From Tolumonas osonensis (GTDB taxonomy: Bacteria; Pseudomonadota; Gammaproteobacteria; Enterobacterales; Aeromonadaceae): a stretch of 64,000 nucleotides of DNA. A model generated the notes under the pieces. That model had not been told where the DNA came from. It saw only the letters and a program-made list of their open reading frames with translations, and did no database searches. Shown here piece by piece: positions 1 to 10,500 of the stretch; position 1 is the stretch's first letter; each line of letters begins with the position of its first letter. A program made the translations under genes and the position numbers. Location of the stretch: contig NZ_JACHGR010000001.1 of NCBI RefSeq assembly GCF_014202415.1, positions 310,001 to 374,000 of the forward strand, read 5' to 3'.

Positions 1-542
1 GTGTGGGTACCTCTAACCGTCACGGTGCTGCTTCTGTGACTCAGCTGGAAGTAATGCCACAGCCGCCAGTGCAGGAAAACAAAGAACTGACCTGGCCATA
101 CTGGCCACTGAAACTGCGTACCTCTTCTTCTCACGAAGAAGGCTGTGTGCGTGAGTTCGCGGTGTCTACCAAAGAGTTTATCGGTGAAAACGGTAAACTG
201 ACTGGGCTGAAACTGGTTAAGGTTGAATTCAAAGACGGCAAACTGGTTGAAATTCCAGGTTCCGAATTTGAATTGAAAGCGGATGCTGTCTTCCTGGCAA
301 TGGGCTTTACCAACCCGCTGGCGAAAGTACTGGATGCTTTCGGCGTGGAAAAAGATGCCCGTGGCAATGCGAAAGCAACCACCGAAGATGAAGGCTGTTA
401 CGCGACCTCTGTACCTAAAGTGTATGCTGCCGGCGATATCCGCCGCGGTCAGTCACTGGTGGTATGGGCTATCCGTGAAGGCCGTCAGTGTGCTCGTGAA
501 GTCGATGCATTCCTGATGGGCTCCAGCCTGTTACCTCGCTAA
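1..542 (+). CDS. gltD: Glutamate synthase (NADPH) small subunit, C-terminal part
   Basis: This is the last ~180 residues of the FAD/NADPH-binding beta subunit that supplies electrons to the large subunit for glutamate formation from glutamine and 2-oxoglutarate. The reading frame is open from base 3 and runs off the left edge, so the true start lies outside. Visible family landmarks are GTSNRHGA near the beginning, the [11 protein letters not shown] segment, and the C-terminal [16 protein letters not shown] stretch, typical of the FAD-binding site in GltD-type pyridine nucleotide oxidoreductases. A strong terminator follows 18 bp after the stop, so it is the last gene of its operon, presumably gltBD. 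Product call is secure; only the completeness is unknown. Confidence 0.93.
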   Translation, partial: VGTSNRHGAASVTQLEVMPQPPVQENKELTWPYWPLKLRTSSSHEEGCVREFAVSTKEFIGENGKLTGLKLVKVEFKDGKLVEIPGSEFELKADAVFLAMGFTNPLAKVLDAFGVEKDARGNAKATTEDEGCYATSVPKVYAAGDIRRGQSLVVWAIREGRQCAREVDAFLMGSSLLPR

Positions 543-560
543 GCTGTGTCTGATTAGCAA

Positions 561-590
561 AAAAGCCCCGTCCTGATGATGGGGCTTTTT
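561..590 (+). terminator. Rho-independent terminator after gltD
   Basis: AAAAGCCCC and GGGGCTTTTT form a 9-bp stem around an 11-base loop and end in a T run, directly after the gltD stop codon. Confidence 0.9.
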
Positions 591-635
591 ATTTAGTGGT
601 ACACTGCCTTTTATTTGTATCGGAATACCAGATTT

Positions 636-1022
636 ATGCGCTTAACCGTTCATCACTCTCATGATGTTTTGCCGCTGTGGCAGGACAGTCTCGGCAAGTT
701 ATTAGCTGCCCATCAATTAACCATCGACGCTGCCCATGCCTTGGGTGACTGGCATCTGGCAACGTTCAATGACCGCGTGGTCGGTCTGGCAATTAGTGAA
801 GGGGATAACTTGCGCTATTTCGCGGTGCGCGATCTGACCCGTCGTCGTGGTATTGGCCGTTATCTGCTGGCGGATACCCTTCGCTGGCTGATCGCACAGG
901 GGCAACAACAGATCACCATGGATCTCGGAAACGTCGATGCGCAGGAACTGGCTGGTTTGCAGGCTTTTTTACGCCAGGCCGGATTTTATGCCGAAGGTAA
1001 TCAGTGGAAGCTCGGTTTGTGA
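636..1022 (+). CDS. panM: PanM/PanZ-like acetyltransferase, activator of aspartate decarboxylase maturation
   Basis: Predicted 128-residue GNAT-fold protein. From memory it resembles E. coli PanZ (PanM), which binds the PanD proenzyme, promotes its self-cleavage into active aspartate 1-decarboxylase, and senses coenzyme A in pantothenate synthesis. The acetyl-CoA pyrophosphate-binding loop is visible as RRRGIGRYLL, preceded by LRYFAVRDLT, matching the VREVTRRRGVGQYLL segment of PanZ; the C-terminus FLRQAGFYAEGNQW also aligns. The ATG at 636 is preferred to a TTG 21 bp upstream because its N-terminus (MRLTVHHSH) matches the short PanZ form. It is a single gene between terminator-ended gltD and convergent glpX. 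A generic GNAT acetyltransferase is the alternative. Confidence 0.72.
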   Translation: MRLTVHHSHDVLPLWQDSLGKLLAAHQLTIDAAHALGDWHLATFNDRVVGLAISEGDNLRYFAVRDLTRRRGIGRYLLADTLRWLIAQGQQQITMDLGNVDAQELAGLQAFLRQAGFYAEGNQWKLGL

Positions 1023-1092
1023 TCTTGCTGACTGAACACCAGCGCTGATGTCTGGTGTTCAGTTTGTTAAAGCGGCTTAATGCTGATTCAGA

Positions 1093-2100
1093 TTAGAAAA
1101 TAATTTTCTGGATCTGCGGATCTTTACGCTGCAGGTAATGCGTGGAATGAATGCGGCGGATAGTGCGTGACTTACCACGGATCAACAAGGTTTCAGTCGT
1201 AGCCAGCATGCCATCACTGGTAATCCCTTCCAGCAAATCGCCTTTGGTAATACCGGTAACAGAAACGATCACGTTGTCGGTTTTCGCCATATCACGCAGA
1301 GTGAGAACCGCATTCACATCAATACCCATTTTTTCGCAACGAGCTATCTCCTGTGCACCCAGTTCACGGTTTTCCGGTGTATCGCCTTTAACCTGGTGGC
1401 GAGGTAACAAGCGGCCTTGCATATCACCATCCAGCGCACGTACAGTCGCAGCGGAGATCACGCCTTCCGGTGCACCACCGATGCAATACAGCATATCGAT
1501 TTCGTTATCTGGCAGGCAGGTCAGCATAGATGCGGCAACATCACCATCCGGGATCGCAAACACACGCACGCCCATGTCCTGCATTTCTTTGATGGCAGCT
1601 TCATGGCGTGGTTTCGCCAGCGTGATAACACTCAGACGATGTAATGGCTTATCCAGTGCACGAGCGACCGCAATGATATTTTCCGCCAGTGGGCGATTCA
1701 GATCGATAGCCCCTTTGGCTTTCGGGCCAACGATCAGTTTTTCCATATACATGTCTGGTGCTTTCAGGAACGAACCTTTGTCACCGGCAGCCAGCACAGC
1801 CACAGCATTGTTCTGACCCATGGCCGTCATGCGGGTACCATCAATCGGATCGACCGCAATATCCACCCCATCCCCACCGCAACCAACTTTTTCACCGATA
1901 TACAGCATTGGCGCTTCATCGATTTCACCCTCACCGATCACAATCTCGCCATCAATTTCAATCTGGTTCAGTACAAAGCGCATCGCTTCAACGGCAGCAC
2001 CATCAGCCAGGTTTTTATCACCACGACCCAGCCACTTATAACCAGCCAGTGCGGCCGCTTCAGTTACACGGGAAAATTCAATTGCCAGTTCACGTCTCAT
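1093..2100 (-). CDS. glpX: Fructose-1,6-bisphosphatase, class II
   Basis: GlpX hydrolyses fructose 1,6-bisphosphate to fructose 6-phosphate in gluconeogenesis, in the cytoplasm, with Mn2+. The 335-residue product has the inositol-phosphatase-fold signatures VIGEGEIDEAPMLYIGE (metal-binding acidic residues) and DIAVDPIDGT, the second a classic metal and phosphate site, plus GGAPEGVISAA further on. The frame is open 129 bp upstream, but the ATG at 2100 with AGGAAC in front gives MRRELAIEFSRVTEAAAL, the standard GlpX start. Length is normal for the family. It is transcribed alone, divergent from the porin gene, with about 230 bp between them. Confidence 0.95.
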   Translation of the reverse strand: MRRELAIEFSRVTEAAALAGYKWLGRGDKNLADGAAVEAMRFVLNQIEIDGEIVIGEGEIDEAPMLYIGEKVGCGGDGVDIAVDPIDGTRMTAMGQNNAVAVLAAGDKGSFLKAPDMYMEKLIVGPKAKGAIDLNRPLAENIIAVARALDKPLHRLSVITLAKPRHEAAIKEMQDMGVRVFAIPDGDVAASMLTCLPDNEIDMLYCIGGAPEGVISAATVRALDGDMQGRLLPRHQVKGDTPENRELGAQEIARCEKMGIDVNAVLTLRDMAKTDNVIVSVTGITKGDLLEGITSDGMLATTETLLIRGKSRTIRRIHSTHYLQRKDPQIQKIIF

Positions 2101-2334
2101 TGGGGGTTCCTGCAGATCAGATACGTTCAGAATTGTGGCTTTACAGCCAATGCGCGCGAGTTTATCACACTTGGGTATGACTGCCGAGTATACAACCATA
2201 GCCGGATAAATTGTGAACACGATCAACAAAAGCTTAATTTTGCTGTAACCGAAACGTCATCGATGCACCCTAACCTTTCTTTCGGAATAAATCGGGAGCA
2301 CCCCGGCCCTCACAAAAAAAGTTAAGGATCGATG

Positions 2335-3462
2335 ATGAAAAAGTTAACTGCTGTAGCCATTGCTCTGCTGGTTGCAACCCAAGCCAACGCTGCTGAAGTC
2401 TATAAGAATGAAAAAGTATCTCTGGATCTGAATGGTCGTGCTTATGCCGGTCACTTCTTCGGTACCAAAGAGAAAGCGGGCACCCCAGGTGAAAAGAGTG
2501 AAAAAATCGGTGCGAACCAGTTCATTCGTTTCGGTGCCAAAGGTGATGCGGTTGTCAGCGGCACAACCAAAGCCATCGGCGTGTACGAAGCACAATTCAA
2601 CATCGGCAACAGTGAGAAAACGCTGGCTGGTGACAAGACAGAAACCATCACCATTGACGGTGAAGAATACACCGTTACCACCTCTGATTCTAACGACGGT
2701 AACCTGCGTACCCGTCTGGCCTACGGTGGTCTGAAAGATGAGAATTGGGGTCAGGCCACTTTCGGTCGTCAGAAAGGCGCTGTGTCGCTGATCAGCGACT
2801 GGACTGATAAGTCACTGACTGACGGTTACGGTAACGAAGCACTGGGTGTAGCGACTGACACCTACGCGACCGGCCGTGCGGCTGACGTACTGAAATACTC
2901 AGGCATTTTCGGTGCAAACAAAGAATTCATGCTGGATGCCAGCTACAAATTTGATGGCGACACCAAAGAAGAAGCTGGTGGCAATACAAACGACAGCAAG
3001 AGTGCCGATGCGTACGGTATCGCGGCTGCCTACAACCTGCCAATGAACTTCAGCATCGGTACTGGTTACAACGTTGGTAAATACGAAAAAGACGGTGAAA
3101 GCACCGATGCCAAACTGTGGGTAATTGGCGCGAAATATGATGACAAAGCTACCTATGCTGCGGTGAACTATGCTCAGGGCACTGACTTTGTTGGTGTTGG
3201 TAAAGATCACACCGGTATCGAAGCAACTGTAGGCTATGACTTCATCAATGGTTTTGGTCTGATGGCTATGTATAACAACCAGACCGTTGAACAGTCAGGC
3301 AAAGAAGACGTAGATACTGTTAAATACTACACCCTGGGTGCTCAGTACAAGTTCAACAAAAACCTGCGTGTAGCGGCTGAATACCGTATCAACGACAAAG
3401 ATACCGACAGCAAATACGACTATAAAAACGATATGCAGCTGGCCGTTCGCTACGATTTCTAA
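2335..3462 (+). CDS. General outer-membrane porin (OmpC/OmpU type)
   Basis: This is a 375-residue outer-membrane beta-barrel expected to form trimeric diffusion channels. A signal peptide is clear: MKKLTAVAIALLVATQANA followed by AEVYKNE. The mature part is rich in alternating aromatic and polar strands, has the typical early VSLDLNGRAYAGHF and repeated YG, and ends in phenylalanine after AVRYD, the BAM recognition signal of porins. AAGGA stands 6-7 bases before the second of two tandem ATGs, which I take as the start (2335). It is monocistronic, with a terminator just downstream. Specific porin name cannot be assigned from sequence alone. Confidence 0.9.
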   Translation: MKKLTAVAIALLVATQANAAEVYKNEKVSLDLNGRAYAGHFFGTKEKAGTPGEKSEKIGANQFIRFGAKGDAVVSGTTKAIGVYEAQFNIGNSEKTLAGDKTETITIDGEEYTVTTSDSNDGNLRTRLAYGGLKDENWGQATFGRQKGAVSLISDWTDKSLTDGYGNEALGVATDTYATGRAADVLKYSGIFGANKEFMLDASYKFDGDTKEEAGGNTNDSKSADAYGIAAAYNLPMNFSIGTGYNVGKYEKDGESTDAKLWVIGAKYDDKATYAAVNYAQGTDFVGVGKDHTGIEATVGYDFINGFGLMAMYNNQTVEQSGKEDVDTVKYYTLGAQYKFNKNLRVAAEYRINDKDTDSKYDYKNDMQLAVRYDF

Positions 3463-3490
3463 TCTTTCCATACTGCCGGGATAAACATAC

Positions 3491-3520
3491 TAAAGCCGCC
3501 TGCTCAAGGCGGCTTTCTTG
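3491..3520 (+). terminator. Terminator after the porin gene
   Basis: AAAGCCGCC and GGCGGCTTT form a 9-bp stem with a six-base loop, followed by a short T-rich tail, about 30 bp past the porin stop. Confidence 0.85.
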
Positions 3521-3558
3521 TTTCCAGGCTGCAAAGCTCCATTTCTGTTGCTCATACA

Positions 3559-3584
3559 AAAACACCTCCCGAGGGAGGTGTTTT
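3559..3584 (-). terminator. Bidirectional terminator after malic enzyme
   Basis: AAAACACCTCCC and GGGAGGTGTTTT form a near-perfect 12-bp stem with a two-base loop. It lies 20 bp past the malic enzyme stop and has T runs on both strands, so it can also back up the porin terminator. Confidence 0.85.
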
Positions 3585-3603
3585 CATCCGATTGCCTGCA
3601 ATC

Positions 3604-4848
3604 TTACAGCATATAATTGTTCGGCAATGGAATACGGGCAACACCGGATTCTTCCGCAGCAATAGCAACAGCCCGGGCAACGCGCGGTAACAGGCGAGGA
3701 TCCATCGGTTTCGGCAATACATAATTCACACCGAACGTCAGTTCCGTTTCACCGGCGGCCTGTAATACTTCCACCGGTACCGGCTCCTTGGCAATACCGC
3801 GGATCGCTTCAACAGCAGCACGTTTCATGGCACTGTTAATGCGGCTGGCGCGCACATCCAATGCGCCCCGGAAGATGAACGGAAAACAGATCACATTGTT
3901 GACCTGATTTGGATAATCCGAACGGCCAGTACCGATAATCAGATCATCACGTACTGCTTTTGCCAGTTCAGGCCGAATTTCCGGATCCGGATTGGAGCAG
4001 GCAAAAATCACCGGTTTCGGCGCCATGGTTTTCACCAGATCGGCAGATAAGACATCCGGGCCAGAAACGCCCACAAAGACATCCGCGCCATCCATCACCT
4101 GTTCCAGTGTTCTCAGACCGGAATCATTCACAAAGCGGCGCTTATGCTCATTGATATCAGAGCGACCTGAATGGATCACGCCTTTGCGATCCAGCATGTA
4201 GATATTTTCCGGTTTCGCGCCACACACGATCAGCAGATCCATACAGGCGACCGCAGCAGCGCCCGCGCCCATACAGACAATGCGCACATCAGAGAGTTGC
4301 TTGCCCTGGATTTCGAGAGCGTTCAGCATACCGGCGGCAGTCACAATCGCCGTACCGTGCTGATCATCATGGAATACCGGAATATCACACAATTCAATCA
4401 GTGCTTTTTCAATTTCAAAACATTCCGGTGCCTTGATATCTTCCAGATTGATACCGCCGAAGGTATCGGCAATATTCGCGACAGTACGGATAAAATCGGC
4501 ACTGTCGGTATGTTTTACTTCAATGTCGATTGCATCAATACCGGCAAAACGCTTGAACAGCAGTGCCTTGCCTTCCATCACGGGTTTGGACGCCAGCGGA
4601 CCCAGATTTCCCAATCCCAGAATAGCTGTACCATTTGTGATCACCGCAACCAGATTGGCTTTGGAAGTATAGCGATAGGCATCCGCCGGATTCGCTGCAA
4701 TTTCACGCACCGGTTCGGCAACGCCAGGGCTGTAAGCCAGAGACAGGTCATCGGCTGTTTCAGCCGGTTTGGTCAGAGCAACAGCGATTTTGCCAGGAAC
4801 AGGATTAGCGTGATAATCAAGAGCGGCTTGACGAAGGTCGGCGGACAT
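3604..4848 (-). CDS. maeB: NAD(P)-dependent malic enzyme, short form
   Basis: This enzyme oxidatively decarboxylates malate to pyruvate, linking the TCA cycle to pyruvate and NAD(P)H. The 414-residue protein has LSLAYSPGVAEP near the N-terminus, the NGTAILGLGNLGP nucleotide/substrate region, the catalytic KAPECFEIE and FHDDQHGTA segments, and a Rossmann GAGAAAVAC motif. It corresponds to the malic domain of E. coli MaeB but lacks that protein's C-terminal phosphotransacetylase-like domain. The start at 4848 is chosen over an open upstream extension because AGGGAG sits nine bases before it and MSADLRQAALDYH is the usual N-terminus. It is monocistronic between two terminators. Confidence 0.9.
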   Translation of the reverse strand: MSADLRQAALDYHANPVPGKIAVALTKPAETADDLSLAYSPGVAEPVREIAANPADAYRYTSKANLVAVITNGTAILGLGNLGPLASKPVMEGKALLFKRFAGIDAIDIEVKHTDSADFIRTVANIADTFGGINLEDIKAPECFEIEKALIELCDIPVFHDDQHGTAIVTAAGMLNALEIQGKQLSDVRIVCMGAGAAAVACMDLLIVCGAKPENIYMLDRKGVIHSGRSDINEHKRRFVNDSGLRTLEQVMDGADVFVGVSGPDVLSADLVKTMAPKPVIFACSNPDPEIRPELAKAVRDDLIIGTGRSDYPNQVNNVICFPFIFRGALDVRASRINSAMKRAAVEAIRGIAKEPVPVEVLQAAGETELTFGVNYVLPKPMDPRLLPRVARAVAIAAEESGVARIPLPNNYML

Positions 4849-4973
4849 AAAGACTCCCTGAACAGAAATTACATAACCAGTCATGGTTAAATCGCTGTGA
4901 TCATAAATCAGCAAACACCAATCACAAGGGCTGTTCGAGTCTTTAATGAAAATATTTATACGCCAGAAAAGCA

Positions 4974-4998
4974 CAAAGCCAACCCGAAGGCTGGCTTT
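4974..4998 (-). terminator. Terminator after rpmE
   Basis: AAAGCCAACC and GGCTGGCTTT form an imperfect stem about 30 bp beyond the rpmE stop, with a T run on the minus strand. Confidence 0.75.
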
Positions 4999-5027
4999 GC
5001 TTGAAAACGCATTGAACAGAGGGAAGA

Positions 5028-5240
5028 TTAGTTCTTGCCGCCCAGTACGTTGAAGCGTTTTTTGAAGCGGTCGATACGACCACCAGTGTCCAGAACTTTC
5101 TGTTTACCGGTGTAGAACGGGTGACATTCTGAACATACGTCCAGGTTCAGGTCTTTACCGGTTGAACGGGTTACGAACACGTGACCACAAGAGCACTTTG
5201 CAGTGATTTCGTGGTAGTCTGGGTGAATACCTTCTTTCAT
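5028..5240 (-). CDS. rpmE: 50S ribosomal protein L31, zinc-binding type
   Basis: This small large-subunit ribosomal protein helps bridge the subunits. The 70 residues begin [12 protein letters not shown], the canonical L31 start. They carry the CSC...CSEC cysteine set of the zinc-containing (C+) form, so this is the zinc-replete version, not the zinc-free paralogue made under zinc starvation. It is divergent from priA with 143 bp between the starts, an arrangement common in gammaproteobacteria. A terminator follows. Confidence 0.96.
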   Translation of the reverse strand: MKEGIHPDYHEITAKCSCGHVFVTRSTGKDLNLDVCSECHPFYTGKQKVLDTGGRIDRFKKRFNVLGGKN

Positions 5241-5383
5241 GGGAAACCTCTGATTCAGGCCGTGTCGCCATCTGACCCGAAGCCAGACACCACACGAAAC
5301 ATTAAACGGATATTTTCAAGGGTCAGAATGATATAGGATAGGCCTTACCCCCGCAAGTATATGCGCAGAAAAAACAGACATCC

Positions 5384-7585
5384 GTGCCCGAATCATTAAC
5401 ACTTATTCAGGTCGCATTGCCGGTACCGCTTTATCGCCGCTTCGACTACCTTGCTTCTCAGCCATTACCGCCGGTTGGCTGTCGTGTACTTGTGCCCTTC
5501 GGCAAACAGCAATTAGTAGGGATTGTGGTCGCCCACCCGACGGAAAGCGAGCTGGCATTATCCAAACTAAAATCAATCTCACGGCATTTAGACACAACGC
5601 CGCTGTTTCCGCCCGCATTGTGGAAGTTGTTACTGTGGGCGGCGGATTATTATCACCATCCTGTGGGTGAAGTGCTGCATCATGCCCTGCCGGTGTTATT
5701 ACGTCAGGGGGAAGCGGCTGAACGTAAACCGATCCCGTGCTGGCAGCTAAACGCTGTAATAGAAGAGGCAATCACAACGCTGAAACGGGCGCCCCGTCAG
5801 CAGCAGGCTCTGCAACTGCTACAGGATGGGCCGTTACCTGCCGCCGAATTACGGGAACAGGGCATTGATACGCCAGTATTGAAACAGCTGGCGGCTAAAG
5901 CGCTGATAAAACCGTTTGATCTGCATCTGCAGACCCGGGAATGGCTGGATCACCTGTTACTGCATGAAGACGATGCACCCTATCTGAATACGGAGCAGGC
6001 GGCAGTGCTGGCCGCAATCAGTCACAGCGATGATTATCGTCCTTTTCTGCTGGAGGGCGTGACAGGTTCCGGTAAAACCGAAATTTATCTGCAACTGATA
6101 CGCACCCGGCTGGCCCAGGGGCAGCAGGTGTTGGTACTGGTACCGGAAATCGGGTTGACACCGCAGTTATTACGCCGCTTCCGCCGCCGGTTTCATGCGC
6201 CTATATTAACACTGCATTCCGGGATGAATGACCGGGAGCGGCTGGATACCTGGCTGGCCTGCAGAGCCGGTGAAGCAGCCATTCTGATCGGTACCCGTTC
6301 CGCCATTTTTACGCCCTTTAAATCACTGGGCCTGATCGTCGTGGATGAAGAACATGATTCTTCGTTTAAACAGCAGGAGGGCTTCCGTTATCACGGCCGC
6401 GACCTGGCCATCATGCGGGCACAACGGGAACAGATCCCTATCGTGCTGGGTTCGGCTACGCCCTCGCTGGAAAGCCTGCATAACGCGCTGCAAGGCCGCT
6501 ACCACCATCTGCAGATGACCCGGCGGGCCGGTGGCGCCCAGGCCGCGCAACAGCATCTGCTGGATGTCAAACATTTGCCGCTGCAGGCCGGCATCGCGCC
6601 GCAATTGCTGCAACTGATGGACGAACAGCTGGCAGCCGGCAATCAGGTCATGCTGTTTCTGAATCGCCGGGGGTATGCGCCCGCCCTGCTGTGTCATGAT
6701 TGCGGCTGGGTAGCGGCCTGTCCGCACTGCGATGCCTTTTATACCTGGCATCAGCAGGATCGGCGATTACACTGCCATCACTGTGATGACATGCGCCCGG
6801 TACCACATCAATGCCCGGAATGTCACAGCCGGAATCTGGTCAGCTCCGGGGTCGGTACGGAACAGCTGGCGCAATTTCTGCAGCAGCGTTTTCCGGCTTA
6901 CAAAACGATCCGGATCGATCGGGATAACACCCGGCGCAAAGGTGAACTGGAGGCGCATCTCAACGCCATCCGGCAACAGGAATATCAGATCCTGCTCGGC
7001 ACACAGATGCTGGCCAAAGGTCACCATTTTCCGGATGTGACCCTAGTCGGGATTCTGGATGTGGACGGCGCGCTGTTTGCGTCTGATTTCCGGGCGACAG
7101 AACGGCTGGCTCAGCTCTATGTCCAGGTCGCCGGCCGGGCCGGACGTGCCAGTAAACCCGGGATGGTCGTGCTGCAGACACATCATCCGGAACATGCCTT
7201 GCTGCAGGACCTGCTGAACAATGGATATCCCCATTTTGCCCGGACCTGTCTGCAGGAACGGCGGGCGCTGACACTGCCGCCATTCAGCTATCAGGCCGTA
7301 TTACGGGCGGATGCGCCATCACGGGAACCACTGGCGCTTTTCATGCAGCAGGCAGCGCAAATCTGCCATCACTACGGTGCACCGGATCTGCAATTGCTGG
7401 GACCGCTCAGCCCGGTGATGGAACGACGGGCCGGACGCTATCGGATGTTGCTGATGCTGCAGAGTCCCCAGCGGATGCATCTGCAGCATTATCTGCGACA
7501 GTTACTGCCGGCGATTGATACGTTACCCATTCATCATTCGTTACGCTGGCATCTGGATGTAGATCCGCTTGAGGTGGCAGGTTGA
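5384..7585 (+). CDS. priA: Primosomal protein N', replication restart helicase PriA
   Basis: PriA is a superfamily 2 3'-5' DNA helicase that recognises stalled forks and D-loops and starts reloading of DnaB. The 733-residue product opens with the DNA-binding domain (VALPVPLYRRFDYL), then Walker A GVTGSGKTE near residue 225, the DEEH-type Walker B VVDEEHDSS near 319, and a zinc-binding insertion between about 437 and 482 with paired cysteines (CHDCGW, CPHC, CHHC, CPEC). The C-terminal helicase lobe has AGRAGR. The start is a GTG at 5384; no good upstream ATG exists. Length matches the family. The next gene begins 7 bp past its stop, so the two may be co-transcribed. Confidence 0.96.
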   Translation: MPESLTLIQVALPVPLYRRFDYLASQPLPPVGCRVLVPFGKQQLVGIVVAHPTESELALSKLKSISRHLDTTPLFPPALWKLLLWAADYYHHPVGEVLHHALPVLLRQGEAAERKPIPCWQLNAVIEEAITTLKRAPRQQQALQLLQDGPLPAAELREQGIDTPVLKQLAAKALIKPFDLHLQTREWLDHLLLHEDDAPYLNTEQAAVLAAISHSDDYRPFLLEGVTGSGKTEIYLQLIRTRLAQGQQVLVLVPEIGLTPQLLRRFRRRFHAPILTLHSGMNDRERLDTWLACRAGEAAILIGTRSAIFTPFKSLGLIVVDEEHDSSFKQQEGFRYHGRDLAIMRAQREQIPIVLGSATPSLESLHNALQGRYHHLQMTRRAGGAQAAQQHLLDVKHLPLQAGIAPQLLQLMDEQLAAGNQVMLFLNRRGYAPALLCHDCGWVAACPHCDAFYTWHQQDRRLHCHHCDDMRPVPHQCPECHSRNLVSSGVGTEQLAQFLQQRFPAYKTIRIDRDNTRRKGELEAHLNAIRQQEYQILLGTQMLAKGHHFPDVTLVGILDVDGALFASDFRATERLAQLYVQVAGRAGRASKPGMVVLQTHHPEHALLQDLLNNGYPHFARTCLQERRALTLPPFSYQAVLRADAPSREPLALFMQQAAQICHHYGAPDLQLLGPLSPVMERRAGRYRMLLMLQSPQRMHLQHYLRQLLPAIDTLPIHHSLRWHLDVDPLEVAG

Positions 7586-7592
7586 GTCGGAC

Positions 7593-10500
7593 ATGAAAAA
7601 GAACCAGAATACGCGATCACGGGAGTTCACGTCGGCAAGCATCGTGTTGTATTACGCCTTGTTTGCCGCACTCTGGATTGCTGTGTCCGACAAACTGCTC
7701 GCCTGGTTGATCAGCGATCGCGAGTGGCTGACTTTCCTTTCTATCGTCAAAGGTTTTCTGTTTGTTGCCCTGACCAGCTTTCTGCTTTATCTGATGCTGA
7801 ATTGGCAGCAGCGCAAAACAACCAATCAGAAACAGCAGACCTCCTCACGCCGGTTATACTGGCTGTTTGCTTTCCAGATATTACTGATGCCGTTAATTCC
7901 GGTACTGTTGTATGGCATTCATGGTCAACAAATCAGGCAAGACAGCCACAATACCTTGAATACGCTGGCTAAAGTAAAAGCGGAACAGATTGAAACCTGG
8001 TTGCAGGAGCGTCTGGCCGATGGCCTGATGATGCAAAGTGATCAAGCTTTCACCCAAGCGGTAGCATTAATCAATGCCGGAGGCCATGCCGCCAACGAAG
8101 CCATCCGGAATCCACTGGCACTATTGGCCCGCAACAAACATTACCAATCGCTGTTATTGCTTGATAAGCAGAATGCGCCACGATTTATTATTGGCCATGT
8201 CCCGGTGCATAAAACCGTGATTGACGCCCATTCTCACCCTTCGCCAGGGCCGCACGATCATCAGCTCGGAGTCGGCTCATTAAAGACCAGCTGGTACTGG
8301 GACGAAAATAACCGGGTTTACCTGGATATACAGGTACCACTCATCGATACCCGGAGCGATGAACGTATTGGCACGCTGATCATGAGTCAGGATCTGCAGG
8401 CCAATCTGTTATCACTGATACAAAACTGGCCCGGCGCCACGCAAACCGGCCTAATCTATCTGCTGCAACCGCATGCCGAATGGTTATCGTATATCGCGCT
8501 GCCGGCCAATGACGCAGAACGGACCCAGGCCACCACCCGCTGGTTCAAAACTGCAACACTCTCGCTGCTGAAACAGGCACTCCGTGATCAAGCAGGAATT
8601 TTGGAAGGAAAAAATGCAGACGCAACCGATGTGGTTGCCGGTTACATTCCCGTCAGGTATTCCGGCTGGCATATTCTGGTTCAGCAGGATCGGGCCGAGA
8701 TCTATGCGCCGCTGCATAATCTCGTCTACTGGATCACACTGGTCGTATTCTTCGCCGGCCTGCTGGTCATCTTTGTCGTGACGCTACTGTGGCGACAACA
8801 GCAATACACCAACCAGCTGGAACTGCAGCGGCAAACCAGTGAAAAAGATCGCTTGCTCAGGCACTTCTTTGAATTGCCATTGTTCGGTATGGCCATTACA
8901 CACGGACAGACAGGCCACTGGATCCGGTACAACCATCAGCTAAGCGAGTTACTGGGCTACAGTCACAGTGAAATGACAGAACAGACATTGCTGTCACTGA
9001 CTGCGGACGAATATCAGGAAGCGGACATCACGGCAATGTATCAGATGACCCAGGATCTTTGCGATGGCTACCGCTGCGAAAAACAGCTGAGGCGCAAAGA
9101 CGGGCGACTGATTTATGTGAATGTCGATACCCGTTGTGTCAGAACTGCGGAGCGGAATATTGCGTTTGTCATTTCCGTCATTGAAGATATTTCCGCACAA
9201 AAAGAAAATGAAGCGATCTTAAGACAATCTGCCACGGTGTTTGATAACACGCGTGAAGGCATCATGATCACGGATAAAAATGCCCGGATCACCAGAGTCA
9301 ACCCGGCTTTTGTCGAATTGTTTGGTTTTTCCCAGCAGGAATTACAGGGAACAACCCCCGTTATCTTCAAGTCAGGCAAGCATACAGACGCGTTTTATCA
9401 GAATATCTGGAATGCGCTTAATACCTCCGGTTTCTGGCGGGGGGAGCTCTGGAACCGTCGAAAAGACCACCAGGTCATTCCCCTTATCTGCAGCATCAGC
9501 GCCGTCAGAAATGACAAGCAACAATTGACGCATTACGTCAGTGTTTACAGCGATATCAGCAAGCTCAAAGCCAGCGAGGCCAAACTTGCACATCTGGCGC
9601 ACCATGATCCATTGACGCAGTTACCCAACCGAGCACTGCTGACGATTAATCTCACCCATGCCATCGATCTGGCGGTCAGGAATCATCACCGGCTTGCCCT
9701 GCTGATGCTGGATCTGGATCGGTTTAAGGACGTCAATGACAGTTTTGGTCATCCGATTGGTGATGCGTTATTGCAGGAGGTCGCCGGGCGATTACGTCAG
9801 CGTGTCCGGACCTCGGACACCATTTGTCGTCTGGGCGGCGATGAGTTCACGGTATTAATTGAGGGAAACCCTGCTCTGCACGATGTGGAACATCTTTCGG
9901 AAGACATACTGCAATTGCTGAAAGATCCCTTCCATTTACCCAATGGCAGAGAAGTCATCATCAGTGCCAGCATTGGGATCAGCCTCTATCCGGAACACGG
10001 CCAGACACCCAAGGAACTGCTGCAGCAGGCCGATGCGGCCATGTACCGGGCGAAAGCCCATGGCCGCAGCTGTTTCCGTTATTTCTCCGATGAACTGACC
10101 CGGGCAGCAGAACAACGACTGGATCTGGAAGTACGCCTGCAGCGGGCGCTCAGACAAAATGAGTTACGTATCTATTTCCAGCCACAGATAGATATCAGCA
10201 CTAACCGGATTATTGGTGCCGAAGCACTGGTTCGCTGGCAGGATCCGGTGCATGGCCTGATCTCGCCGGCCCGGTTTATCCCGGTGGCAGAAGAAACCGG
10301 GCTGATTAAGCAACTCGGTGAATGGGTTTTGCTGGAAACCTGTCGTCAGGGCAAGGAATGGCAACAAAAAGGACTGCCTGCCATTAATCTGGCCGTGAAT
10401 ATCTCTCCGGCACAGTTCCGCAACAGTCATATTCTGGAATCTGTTTTCAATGCGCTGGAGCAGACTGGCTATCCGGCCTCGCTGCTGGAGCTGGAGCTGA

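Noticed and set aside
3000-3210. Open frame antisense to the porin gene
   Set aside because: It follows from the porin's codon bias and has no start signal or recognisable family.
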